From Alphaproteobacteria bacterium (GTDB lineage: Bacteria; Pseudomonadota; Alphaproteobacteria; GCA-2731375): 64,000 nucleotides of DNA. The stretch spans positions 87,284 to 151,283 of the forward strand of contig JAJFGG010000152.1 in NCBI GenBank assembly GCA_021776235.1. Reading direction: 5' to 3'. Numbering within the stretch: the stretch's first letter is position 1; each line of letters begins with the position of its first letter. The notes under the pieces are model-generated. The model was not told the origin of the DNA and searched no databases. It saw nothing but the letters and a program-made list of their open reading frames with translations. The translations under genes were made by a program, and so were the position numbers. Of the stretch, positions 35,147 through 43,147 are shown piece after piece.

Positions 35147-36364
35147 CTATGCGGCGTCTTCCGGTCCCAGCCATTCGATGTCCTTGTGGGCGCCTTTGAC
35201 CGCCCAGGCGTCCATTTCCACCAGCATGTCCGGCATGCCAAGGCCGGCAATCCGGCAACCCATGGAGACCGGGCGGCTGTCCGCGAACCAGGCTGGGCCT
35301 TCGCCATGGGGTCTATTCTGTTCCGCGGATGCGACAGTGAAAATACGGCGGCGCACCACATCGTCAAGGCAGGCCCCGGCCTGGGCCAAAGCTGCCGCGA
35401 CGGCCTGGTGACACAGATCGTATTGCGCGGCCCAGTCCCCCGGCGCCGCCACGACGCCGTTCGCATCCATTGAGGTACAGCCGCTGACGTGGATCACATC
35501 GTCCACGGCCACGGCACGGGCATAGCCACGGGGCTTTTCGCTGTCATTGCCGGTATAGATGTCCTGACGCGCCGCTGCGGCGCCGATGATCGCTTCCGCT
35601 TCGACTTCAACCAGCATTTCAGGCGCGATCAGCGCCGGAATGCCGATCAAGGTCGCCGTCGGCCGTACCTCGCCCAGGGCTTCGAGCTTGGCCCGGGTCC
35701 CCCCGGCGGCTTGCGTCAGGTCGGTGACGAAAGTCTTGGAGTAGACCAGGTCTCCGGGCCCACCGCCCGCTGCTTCCAATGCTTCCAGGATGGCCGCGTA
35801 GGTATCCCGGGCCTGGCTGTAGAGGTCGCCGGGATGGGCGACGTTGCCCTGATCGTCGAGGGCCGTCGTCCCGGATATGAAGACCCGCTTGCCGACCTTC
35901 ACGGCGCGGGAATAGGCGTAAATCTCCTCTGTTGGCCGGCCGGAAGAGATCCGTTGCGCGGATTTTCCGGCGCCGTCAATTGCGTCGAGTTCTATCTCGA
36001 TCAGTTGCGCCGGCCGGGCCAAACGGCTGACCTGGACCAATGTCGCGGCGGGACGCACGTCCTTGAAATACTTTGCCAAGGCACGGCCCGCCTGATCCGC
36101 CAAACTGATGTCGGTAACATAAATACGCGCCCGCACCACATCGTCGAGCCGGCCACCGGCCTGGCCCATGGTTCCCTCGGCGATGGCCATGATGGCGTCG
36201 ACCTGCTGGGCCACATCGCCTTCCCCGATGACATTGCCCTGGGTGTCAATTGCCGTCGTGCCCGATTGCAGCACCATGTCACCGACACGCATGGCGCGGG
36301 AATATTGGGCCAGCGGTTCCAACGGCCGGCCGGAGCTGACATTGATGCGGCGATGACTTGCCAT
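35147..36364 (-). CDS. Protein with three tandem Rid (YjgF/YER057c/UK114) domains
   Basis: A 405-residue protein made of three successive RidA-like domains at about 8-131, 137-262 and 268-392. The repeated landmarks are SRAMRVGDMVLQSGTT, SRAVKVGKRVFISGTT and ARAVAVDDVIHVSGCT, then VRPAATLV, VRPTATLI and SRPVSMGC. The arginine that binds the substrate carboxylate in RidA falls at R104, R234 and R364, so all three pockets may be functional. Rid proteins normally form trimers of single-domain chains that hydrolyse reactive enamines/imines; here one chain could form the whole trimer. It is a single gene, with the tRNA-anchored element ending 15 bases downstream. Confidence 0.88.
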   Translation of the reverse strand: MASHRRINVSSGRPLEPLAQYSRAMRVGDMVLQSGTTAIDTQGNVIGEGDVAQQVDAIMAIAEGTMGQAGGRLDDVVRARIYVTDISLADQAGRALAKYFKDVRPAATLVQVSRLARPAQLIEIELDAIDGAGKSAQRISSGRPTEEIYAYSRAVKVGKRVFISGTTALDDQGNVAHPGDLYSQARDTYAAILEALEAAGGGPGDLVYSKTFVTDLTQAAGGTRAKLEALGEVRPTATLIGIPALIAPEMLVEVEAEAIIGAAAARQDIYTGNDSEKPRGYARAVAVDDVIHVSGCTSMDANGVVAAPGDWAAQYDLCHQAVAAALAQAGACLDDVVRRRIFTVASAEQNRPHGEGPAWFADSRPVSMGCRIAGLGMPDMLVEMDAWAVKGAHKDIEWLGPEDAA

Positions 36365-36679
36365 GGCATGCTGTCCTTGTATTGGTAGGGGCGGGTGCGC
36401 CTAGCCAAAAAGATAAAGCAAGCGCCGCACCGAAGCCAGCGCACGGGCGCCCGCGTTGTTCTCGATGGTATTGGTTCCATGCCGTTCTCGCACAGGTAAA
36501 GCCATGACCTGCGACGGCGTCGGCTTTGCATTCGATACTGCGGCGTGACCCGAGCGAGGGCGCGCGACAGCAGGTAGACGCGGCCAGTCAGCAAATTTTC
36601 CCAATATTGCCGGTAACACTTTATTAACCATTAGAATTCAATAATTTTGCTCGGGGTATGGGCGAGGAGTTAGATCTTT
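36365..36679. promoter_or_regulatory. Divergent intergenic region before the sensor kinase
   Basis: These 315 bases separate the Rid gene and the kinase gene, which diverge. The final 80 bases are AT-rich. A possible promoter is TTGCCG (36607-36612) with an 18-base spacer and TTAGAA (36631-36636), followed by GAGGAG (36664-36669), 10 bases before the ATG at 36680. A 76-codon minus-strand frame at 36401-36631 has no recognisable features and I do not call it. Confidence 0.3.
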
Positions 36680-38569
36680 ATGTCGAGGGTTCACGGTTCC
36701 GGCGATGGGGCCGCCGCTGACAACCAATTTGGTGTGTTCATCGGAACCATTTTCAACAATTTGTTGGGACGTGGCGCCGGTGCGGCGACTGGACTTCGCC
36801 TTCAATCCATCCTGTTTATCGGCTTCGTGTTGATTTCGGCTTTGCCGGTTGTTCTGCTGTCCGCCTGGGATCAGCACACCGCATTGCGGGACGAGTATCG
36901 TTCCGTGAACGAAAAACATCTTATCATTGCGGAAAACCTGAGCGGCGCGTTTGAACGCTACGTCAATGACGTCAAAGAAGGTTTCCTGTTTGCCGTCGTC
37001 AATGCGGAGAATGGCGTGCCGAGTCCGGCATCGAGCCGTTTCCTCAGGTCTTTGAGTTTTTGTGATGTCAATATTATTGACGGCAGCAATACCGTCGTCC
37101 AATCCTTGATAACGCCCCCTGACGGCGAAGCGCCCTATCCATCCGCGGAAGTTATCGCGCGTCTGCGTACGGTCGCCGCAGAGGCGAATGGAAAGGTTAC
37201 GATCTCCAATGTCATCCGGGACCGAAACAAACCATTCTTCTTTGTCGTGAAGGATTTGGGCGGTTCCAGATTTGCGGTTGGATCCTTGACCACGAACTAC
37301 ATTCGCAAGATGCAACGGCAGATTGGCTTCGGCAAGCGCGGCCATTCCATGGTTGTCGATGCCAATGGCGTCGTTGTCGCCCATCCCAATCAGGCGTGGG
37401 AGCAGACATCAAAGAATGCCTCAAAATTATCGGTGGTCGGCGCCATGATGCGCGGTGAAACGGGGGTTTCTGAATTTTACTCGCCGCCGATGAAGGCCAA
37501 CATGATCGCCGGCCATACGGCGGTTCCCGGGGTGGGCTGGGGTGTCATGGTGCCGCAACCGGTCGAGGAACTTGAGCATCATGCCAATTATGTCAAAAGG
37601 ACCGGGATCTTGATCACCTTGGCTGGCATGATGCTGGCGATCGTCTTCAGTTGGTGGCTGTCCCGTTTTCTCGCCAAACCCATCATTTCCGTTGGCGAGG
37701 CCGCTGCCTCGGTGGCGTCCGGCGAACTGCGTACCCAGGTCGCGGAGCTGCCACTGGGCAGTCCAAGGGAACTGCACGGCCTATCCACGGCGTTCAACGG
37801 CATGGTCAGACAGCTGCACGAGCGCGAGGAAAGGTTGCGCATCGTAAAAGACGAGGCGGTCGCCGCAAACCGGGCAAAAACAGATTTCCTGGCCAATATG
37901 AGCCACGAGCTGCGGACGCCCCTGAACGCCATCATCGGGTTTTCCGAGATGATCAAGGTCGAGACATTCGGCCCCATCGGTGCGGCGAAATATGCCGAAT
38001 ATGTCGACGACATCCATAAATCGGGCAGCCATCTACTAAATGTCATTAACGACGTACTCGATATGTCGAAGATAGAATCGGGTCGGATCGAACCCTCGTT
38101 TGACCAGATCGATATGGCCAAAATCGCCGAAACCTGCATTTCCTTCTCGTCGGATCGGGCCAATAAGGGTGAGGTTGCCTTAGAATCCAGTATCTGCAGT
38201 GACCTGCCGGAGCTGTTCGCAGACGGGCGGATGATGAAACAGATAATCCTCAATCTTCTTTCCAACGCGATCAAGTTTACCCCCGCGCAGGGCACCGTGG
38301 AACTTTCCATTTCCTGCGAAGCGCAACAGGGCTGCGTGATCCAAGTGCGCGACAACGGCATCGGCATGGATCCCTCAAAGCTTAACATCGTCATGCGGCC
38401 ATTTGGTCAGATCGACGCCAGGCTGGACCGGAGCTATGAGGGTACGGGCCTGGGCCTGCCGCTGGTAAAATCAATGGTCGACATGCATGCCGGCAGCCTC
38501 GACATAGACACGGCGCTGGGCCGAGGGACAACTGTTACCATAACAATCCCGCCCGCGCATTTTTGCTGA
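36680..38569 (+). CDS. Membrane sensor histidine kinase (Cache-HAMP-HisKA-HATPase)
   Basis: A 629-residue sensor kinase. TM1 lies near 43-62 and TM2 near 309-328, enclosing a periplasmic region of about 245 residues with a double-Cache look (MVVDANGVVVAHPN near 224-237). A HAMP domain (330-383) links to HisKA with the phospho-accepting H409 in NMSHELRTPLNAIIGF. The HATPase domain has the N box (NLLSNAIKF), DNGIGM and GTGLGLPLVKSMVDMHAG. No response regulator is adjacent, so its partner is unlinked. GAGGAG at 36664-36669 supports the start. Confidence 0.92.
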   Translation: MSRVHGSGDGAAADNQFGVFIGTIFNNLLGRGAGAATGLRLQSILFIGFVLISALPVVLLSAWDQHTALRDEYRSVNEKHLIIAENLSGAFERYVNDVKEGFLFAVVNAENGVPSPASSRFLRSLSFCDVNIIDGSNTVVQSLITPPDGEAPYPSAEVIARLRTVAAEANGKVTISNVIRDRNKPFFFVVKDLGGSRFAVGSLTTNYIRKMQRQIGFGKRGHSMVVDANGVVVAHPNQAWEQTSKNASKLSVVGAMMRGETGVSEFYSPPMKANMIAGHTAVPGVGWGVMVPQPVEELEHHANYVKRTGILITLAGMMLAIVFSWWLSRFLAKPIISVGEAAASVASGELRTQVAELPLGSPRELHGLSTAFNGMVRQLHEREERLRIVKDEAVAANRAKTDFLANMSHELRTPLNAIIGFSEMIKVETFGPIGAAKYAEYVDDIHKSGSHLLNVINDVLDMSKIESGRIEPSFDQIDMAKIAETCISFSSDRANKGEVALESSICSDLPELFADGRMMKQIILNLLSNAIKFTPAQGTVELSISCEAQQGCVIQVRDNGIGMDPSKLNIVMRPFGQIDARLDRSYEGTGLGLPLVKSMVDMHAGSLDIDTALGRGTTVTITIPPAHFC

Positions 38570-38594
38570 GTTGAGCCATAGCGCGCGACTTGCT

Positions 38595-38613
38595 AGACCG
38601 GCCGTGCCGGTCT
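38595..38613 (+). terminator. Hairpin after the sensor kinase gene
   Basis: AGACCGGC (38595-38602), CGT, GCCGGTCT (38606-38613) is a perfect 8-bp stem 25 bases after the kinase stop. There is no T-run, so it is a stable transcript end or attenuator rather than a classic intrinsic terminator. The rest of the 38570-38878 gap shows no gene I can support. Confidence 0.4.
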
Positions 38614-38878
38614 GGAACAGTATTGCGGCGTGCGTCGCCTATTGAGATATCCCAACCCGTAATCACGCCACAGCCTAAATGCGGAAATGCCCGGCGGCCC
38701 GGCAACACTCTGTCGCCTTTTGCATTTGCCAGGACATTGTGTTAACCACCGCAATTGGTGCCCAGGGGCGCCACGCCCGCCGAAAGTCGTCTCACCCTGG
38801 ATTGCCGACCAACAAATTCATCCAGATGAATCTCTTGGATCACGCGGAGCGGGAAAGTCCGAAAATTAGGAGAAACAG

Positions 38879-39433
38879 ATGGCTGACATTGTTCAGACGC
38901 TGAAGACGCGCGCCCGTATTTTGCATAAACGGGTCCGCGCAGGCGACGCCGCTGCGTTTCGGCGGCTCAAAAAAAACCTCAGGGACTTCCGCAAACTTGA
39001 CGACCCGGCGATCGGCGCGCGGTTGCAACGACGGCATTGCCTAACGGCCGTCGCCAGAGAGTGCGGTTTCGATAGCTGGTCACACGCCATGCATTTGTTG
39101 GGCGGCGGTGGCACCGGCGGCTTCGGCGCCGTGCTCTATCCGAAACGCTGCGGCGCGCATTCGAACATTTGGTGCGCATCCTATGACGAAGCGAAGGCAA
39201 TTCGTGCCGAGCATGGCGGCTATCTGCTGGCCTACAAGCATCAGTTCCTGGTCGTCGATGAACACTTCATCCGAACTTTAGGAATTGATCCAAAGGATCC
39301 GGACCTGGAACTGATAAACAGGGACTGGGCCAAGCCCAGGCAGCCGGCGGCGCGGGCACGCCTTTACGAGAAGGTCATAGCCTGCTCGCTGGAAGCACCG
39401 TCAGGTCAATACGGCGCCGTCTGGCAATCGTGA
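38879..39433 (+). CDS. Conserved hypothetical protein
   Basis: A 184-residue soluble protein with a strong AGGAG ribosome-binding site before the ATG. The N-terminal 75 residues are basic and helical (IVQTLKTRARILHKRVRAGD, RRHCLTAVARECGFDSWSHAM); this part resembles the short helical module of proteins that refer to unprepared or ankyrin-like N-termini. The second half (YPKRCGAHSNIWCASYDEAK, AEHGGYLLAYKHQFLVVDEH, FIRTLGIDPKDPDLELI) is conserved in a family I associate with sphingomonads and other alphaproteobacteria, but its function is unknown. It stands alone between two gaps of about 300 bases. Confidence 0.7.
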   Translation: MADIVQTLKTRARILHKRVRAGDAAAFRRLKKNLRDFRKLDDPAIGARLQRRHCLTAVARECGFDSWSHAMHLLGGGGTGGFGAVLYPKRCGAHSNIWCASYDEAKAIRAEHGGYLLAYKHQFLVVDEHFIRTLGIDPKDPDLELINRDWAKPRQPAARARLYEKVIACSLEAPSGQYGAVWQS

Positions 39434-39467
39434 GCACATCGGTACCCGGCAATGCAGCTGGTTATGA

Positions 39468-39536
39468 GCCGGACCAACCCATAGGAAACGCGATTAGGCA
39501 ATGTCCCTTTCGCGCCTGCCATTGGGTTGGTCCGGC
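39468..39536. repeat. 14-bp perfect inverted repeat with 41-base loop
   Basis: GCCGGACCAACCCA (39468-39481) is the exact reverse complement of TGGGTTGGTCCGGC (39523-39536). It lies 34 bases after the stop of the hypothetical gene and could be a transcript-end hairpin or a regulator site. The rest of the 330-base gap (39434-39763) has no other feature I can support. Confidence 0.5.
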
Positions 39537-39763
39537 GGCCGGCGCGGTCCGTGCTCGAATGCCGGTGGCTGGCTCCCGTTAAAAATTGCGGCGCCTTGGA
39601 ACGCCGCCATGACGGCTGGCAGGATGCCTGATCTGATGGCCATGTTGCATGGATTATGACCGTTGATTATCGACTTCGGTGACCCGTCTGGTTCATGTCG
39701 TCGGTCGGCGGTATCTGCTAGACTGAAATCCTGATTCGCCATAACCACGGTGAGGTCGAGCAG

Positions 39764-40060
39764 ATGATTTGGAAACTTGTACCGGTCGATCCAAGCCAAC
39801 CGCATTGGGAAACGAGTATGTACCGTGGCGTTGTCGTCATTCGCGCCGATAGCGAGCGCCAGGCGAGGGATATTGCGGCCATGGCGCTGGAAAAGACAGT
39901 GGCGGTCGTGCCGGGACATGGCACGGTCTACATGCCCTGGCGCCATGCGGATCTTGTGGCCTGCCACGAGACCAAGGACTTGCAATACCCACTCGAGGGC
40001 GATGACAAAATTCTAGTGCCCGAGGTGCCGGCCTACGAGCATAGACAGAACGCCGCCTGA
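39764..40060 (+). CDS. Small hypothetical protein
   Basis: A 98-residue soluble protein (MIWKLVPVDPSQPHWETSMY, GVVVIRADSERQARDIAAMA). The RGVVVIRADSERQARDIA stretch looks like a beta-strand followed by a helix, as in small DUF proteins that resemble ferredoxin-like folds. I do not recognise the family. GAGGTCGAGCAG before the ATG is a reasonable ribosome-binding site. It converges with the secreted protein gene that ends 7 bases downstream on the other strand. Confidence 0.6.
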   Translation: MIWKLVPVDPSQPHWETSMYRGVVVIRADSERQARDIAAMALEKTVAVVPGHGTVYMPWRHADLVACHETKDLQYPLEGDDKILVPEVPAYEHRQNAA

Positions 40061-40067
40061 TAGCACG

Positions 40068-40358
40068 CTATCCCGCGCTTTGCGGGCTGTTGTCCACAAT
40101 TCCACGGCCTACCGGTTCGCTTGGGTTTACAGGTGCCGCGACGACAACACCCCGGCTGTCCCCCCATCTTGATTCTTCATAACAGGGGGCGCCGATCCGT
40201 CCCAGTTGGGTCGGTGAATAGTCCCTGATCTTTCCTTCAAGCGGCCCGGAATAATACTTGCAATAGCTGCTGGTTGGCTCGGCGCCCGCCTGTTGGGTCA
40301 TGGCAAGCATGGCAACTGGGACAAAGACCAACATGAATTTGAAGTTGTTCACGGACAT
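40068..40358 (-). CDS. Small exported hypothetical protein
   Basis: A 96-residue protein with a clear signal peptide (FKFMLVFVPVAMLAMTQQAGA, cleavage probably after AGA near residue 26). The mature 70 residues have two cysteines (SYCKYYSG and APCYEES) that could form a disulfide. I took the ATG at 40358 because the signal starts there; an in-frame start at 40385 would add a basic extension. No family is recognised. It is isolated, with convergent and divergent neighbours. Confidence 0.55.
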   Translation of the reverse strand: MSVNNFKFMLVFVPVAMLAMTQQAGAEPTSSYCKYYSGPLEGKIRDYSPTQLGRIGAPCYEESRWGDSRGVVVAAPVNPSEPVGRGIVDNSPQSAG

Positions 40359-40599
40359 ACCGCGATGCCTCCCCATACGATGCATGAGATTACCACAAGT
40401 TTGCCCAGTTTCCGGGCTAAACGGCTGAACCGGAAATTGATTCTATTGGCAGTCATTTGGATTATTAATCAGATTGCGCGGCCGGGCAAGCTGTAACCGG
40501 ACTTGCCATGCTTCACGCGGCGCGCCCCGGCCGGTCGGCGTTGTCTTGTTCTTCTGATACACTCTCGCCCGGCACCAGCAACCAGAGGGGGGCGTCGTC

Positions 40600-41256
40600 A
40601 TGACCGAACTATTCGGAGATCAGCACCGGGCCTGGCAGGACGCATTTGGCACCCGTCAACTGGCGGATCATATCGAACAGGCCGGGGTGATGTGCACAAT
40701 CGGCAAGTATGAACGCCGGTTTATCTCATCACGCGATATGTTCTTTTTATCGACCATCGACGACCGTGGACAGCCGACAGTTTCATACAAAGGCGGCGAT
40801 CCGGGCTTTGTACGGGTGATTGACGAGAAAACCCTGGTTTTCCCTGTATATGATGGCAACGGGATGTATCTCTCGGTTGGCAATATTTCCGGCAACGGCA
40901 AGGTCGGATTACTTTTCATGGACTTCGAGAAACCGCACCGCCTTCGCGTCCATGGCACAGCCGAGGCCGTAAGCGACGGGTCCCTGTTGGAGCATTATGC
41001 CGAAGCCCAGTTGATCGTTCGGGTCCATGTATCGGAGGTCTTCGCCAACTGTCCGCGCTATGTCCACAACTATACCAGGGCCGAAAGCTCGCAATATGTC
41101 CCCCGGCACGGCGAGGCGACACCCGTCCCTGCATGGAAACGTCTCGACGATATTCAGGACGTTCTGCCGGAACGGGATCATGGCGCGGCGGATCGGGCCG
41201 GCGGGACGATCACGATCCATGAGTATCTGGATAAACTTGGCAACGGCGAAGGCTAA
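40600..41256 (+). CDS. Pyridoxamine 5'-phosphate oxidase-family flavoprotein
   Basis: A 218-residue split-barrel FMN-binding protein. The segment RRFISSRDMFFLSTIDDRGQPTVSYKGGDPGFVRVIDEKT is the typical opening of the PNPOx-like family, and HRLRVHGTAEAV with the CPRYVHNYTR segment completes the fold. True PdxH substrate residues are not evident, so it is more likely a heme-utilisation or general F420/FMN-type reductase homologue. A GAGGGGGG ribosome-binding site lies about 6 bases upstream. It stands alone, 79 bases before a DUF3237 gene on the same strand. Confidence 0.87.
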   Translation: MTELFGDQHRAWQDAFGTRQLADHIEQAGVMCTIGKYERRFISSRDMFFLSTIDDRGQPTVSYKGGDPGFVRVIDEKTLVFPVYDGNGMYLSVGNISGNGKVGLLFMDFEKPHRLRVHGTAEAVSDGSLLEHYAEAQLIVRVHVSEVFANCPRYVHNYTRAESSQYVPRHGEATPVPAWKRLDDIQDVLPERDHGAADRAGGTITIHEYLDKLGNGEG

Positions 41257-41335
41257 ATTCGGCGGGACCCAGTGCTCTGATGTGATGTCTCGTGTATCAT
41301 GGCGGTCAAAGCAAAGATGAACCGTGGAGCCTGCC

Positions 41336-41794
41336 ATGCGCGATATACAAACTGAATTCCTGTTCGAAGTAAGCTTCGAGTTGGCTGGGATCGTAGATTT
41401 GGGGCAGACGCCGTTCGGCAACCGGCGCATTGCCGAAGTATCGGGCGGCAGCTTCGAAGGGCCGAAGCTTCGGGGCAGGGTCTTGCCGGCCGGGGGTGAT
41501 TGGATAATTTTGCGGCCTGACGGCGTGTTGCAGTTGGATGTTCGGGTAACCCTGGAAACAGACGATGGCCAGCTGATCTATATGACCTATCGCGGTGTCC
41601 GTCATGGTCCGGACGAGGTGATAGCGCGGTTGAACGGGGGCGAAGACGTGGACCCGTCGGAATATTATTTCCGCACCGCGCCGTTCTTCGAGACCGGTTC
41701 GCCAGCCTATGCCTGGCTGAATAGCATCATCAGCGTTGCCACGGGCCATCGTACGCCAACCGGGCCGCTCTACCGGGTTTTCCGGGTCTTATAG
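41336..41794 (+). CDS. DUF3237 family protein
   Basis: A 152-residue protein with DUF3237 hallmarks: LFEVSFELAGIVDLGQTPFGNRRIAEV, GGSFEGPKLRGRVLPAGGDW, LDVRVTLETDDGQLIYMTYRGV and YYFRTAPFFETG. The family forms a beta-barrel and its role is unknown. I chose the ATG at 41336 because GGAG lies 6 bases upstream; an upstream GTG (41324) is less likely. The DUF6460 gene follows after 16 bases. Confidence 0.87.
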   Translation: MRDIQTEFLFEVSFELAGIVDLGQTPFGNRRIAEVSGGSFEGPKLRGRVLPAGGDWIILRPDGVLQLDVRVTLETDDGQLIYMTYRGVRHGPDEVIARLNGGEDVDPSEYYFRTAPFFETGSPAYAWLNSIISVATGHRTPTGPLYRVFRVL

Positions 41795-41810
41795 AGGGCC
41801 CGGCCTGAAG

Positions 41811-42077
41811 ATGGGACGAATTGATTTTCGCAAGTTATTTGGCGCCGGCATAAAGCTGCTGCTGGTCTGCCTGCTGGTCGGTTGGGTTTTGTCCGTTATC
41901 GATATCGATGCGCTGGGCTTTCTTCGCTTTCTCTCCCAATCCGTGCGCCATGCAGGCGAGTTGGCGGCGGATGGGGTGCGCTGGGCCGTGCCTTACATTC
42001 TGCTGGGCGCGGTGGTCGTGGTGCCGTTCTACATCTTCAAAACCGGCCTGAGCCTGTTAAAGGGCCGCAGGAAATAG
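41811..42077 (+). CDS. Small membrane protein (DUF6460-like)
   Basis: An 88-residue protein with two hydrophobic segments (IKLLLVCLLVGWVLSVIDI and VPYILLGAVVVVPFYIF) separated by an amphipathic stretch, ending in a basic tail. The pattern fits the alphaproteobacterial DUF6460 family of unknown function. I chose the ATG at 41811 over an in-frame start at 41736, which lies inside the DUF3237 gene. It is between DUF3237 (16 bases) and an enoyl-CoA hydratase (28 bases), possibly one transcript. Confidence 0.72.
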   Translation: MGRIDFRKLFGAGIKLLLVCLLVGWVLSVIDIDALGFLRFLSQSVRHAGELAADGVRWAVPYILLGAVVVVPFYIFKTGLSLLKGRRK

Positions 42078-42105
42078 CCCCTCTGGTATTTTGAAAGGTT
42101 ACCTC

Positions 42106-42918
42106 ATGTCTGAAGTTGCCGTGCGCCGCGAAGGCGCCGTCGCCATTTTGACCATCACCCTGCCGGACCAGTTCATGACGAATGCAACCGTCAGCGAACT
42201 GAACGCCGCCACCGACGCACTGGACCGGGATGAAAGCTGCCGGGCCATGGTGTTTACCGGTGGCGAGGACGGCGTCTTCATCCGTCATTTCAGCGTTCGG
42301 GTTCTGGAAGAAATGTCCTGCGCCCTGCGCCAACGGGGCCAGACCTTTTCGGATCAAAAGCTGTTGGAAAAAGACCGCGAGATCGACCTGCTGTTTCGCC
42401 GTCTGGCCAATACGCCGAAAATTACCATTGCCGCCATCAACGGCTTTGCCATGGGTGGCGGCTTTGAATTCTGCCTGTCCTGCGACCTGCGCATCGCCCA
42501 GGACGGAGACCATACCCTGGGCCTGCCGGAGCTAAAGGTGGGCATCCTGCCGGGCGCCGGCGGTACGCAAAAGCTGGCCCGCCTGGTGGGCCAGGCCCGG
42601 GCCCTGGAAATGCTTCTGCGCGGCCGCACCGTGCCCCCGCGCGAGGCCTTGGCGCTGGGCATGGTGCATGAAGTCACCGACGGCCCGGTCCTGCCCCGGG
42701 CCCTGGAACTGGCACGGGAATACGCGGCCATGGCGCCCTTGGCTTTTGGCCATATCAAGCGCCTGTTGCGGACAGAACTGGAAAAACCCCTGGAAGAGGG
42801 CCTGACCATGGAGCGCACCCTGTTCCTGGATTGCCTGGTCTCGGACGACGCCCACAAGTTGATGAAACGCATGAACGACGGCGCTCTGGATATCCGCGAA
42901 GTCCCCCAGGGGGATTGA
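42106..42918 (+). CDS. Enoyl-CoA hydratase/isomerase
   Basis: A 270-residue crotonase-fold enzyme with both catalytic glutamates: E121 (MGGGFEFCLS) and E142 (GLPELKVGILPGAGGTQKL). The usual oxyanion region CAGxD is altered to VFIRHFSVRVL (57-67), so the first oxyanion/A-pocket loop differs from ordinary hydratases. The ATG at 42106 has GAAAGG 7 bases upstream; a TTG at 42091 is not needed. It ends 4 bases before the 110-bp tandem repeat and converges with a MaoC-like gene beyond it. Confidence 0.9.
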   Translation: MSEVAVRREGAVAILTITLPDQFMTNATVSELNAATDALDRDESCRAMVFTGGEDGVFIRHFSVRVLEEMSCALRQRGQTFSDQKLLEKDREIDLLFRRLANTPKITIAAINGFAMGGGFEFCLSCDLRIAQDGDHTLGLPELKVGILPGAGGTQKLARLVGQARALEMLLRGRTVPPREALALGMVHEVTDGPVLPRALELAREYAAMAPLAFGHIKRLLRTELEKPLEEGLTMERTLFLDCLVSDDAHKLMKRMNDGALDIREVPQGD

Positions 42919-42922
42919 CCGC

Positions 42923-43142
42923 CGTAACCCGGACGCGGGTATCTTTGGCCGGAACGGCCAGAGATATCAAGGACTAGCGCCATTGAGGCGCGCAGCCTGC
43001 GTGGCGCTTGAACGCAAACCAGTGTCACTGTTCGTGACCCGGACGCAGGTGTCTTTGACTGGAACAGTCAGAGACACCCAGGACGAGCGCCATTGAGGCG
43101 CGCAGCCTGCGTGGCGCTTGAACGCAAACCAGTGGTGACCGG
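42923..43142. repeat. Two tandem copies of a 110-bp structured repeat
   Basis: Copy 1 is 42923-43032 and copy 2 is 43033-43142 (the match fades in the last few bases). Each has hairpin A (42938-42968 and 43048-43078, GAA loop, about 14 pairs) and hairpin B (42976-43008 and 43086-43118, AGCGCCA/TGGCGCT with inner AGGC/GCCT). Hairpin B is identical in both. Hairpin A differs at six positions that form three compensated pairs: GGCCG/CGGCC became GACTG/CAGTC, and TATCT/AGATA became TGTCT/AGACA. The repeat fills the gap between convergent genes and may act as a two-way transcription stop. Confidence 0.8.
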
Positions 43143-43147
43143 CAAAG

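Noticed and set aside
36401..36631. 76-codon minus-strand frame between the Rid and kinase genes
   Set aside because: No ribosome-binding site or family resemblance, and the region looks like a promoter.
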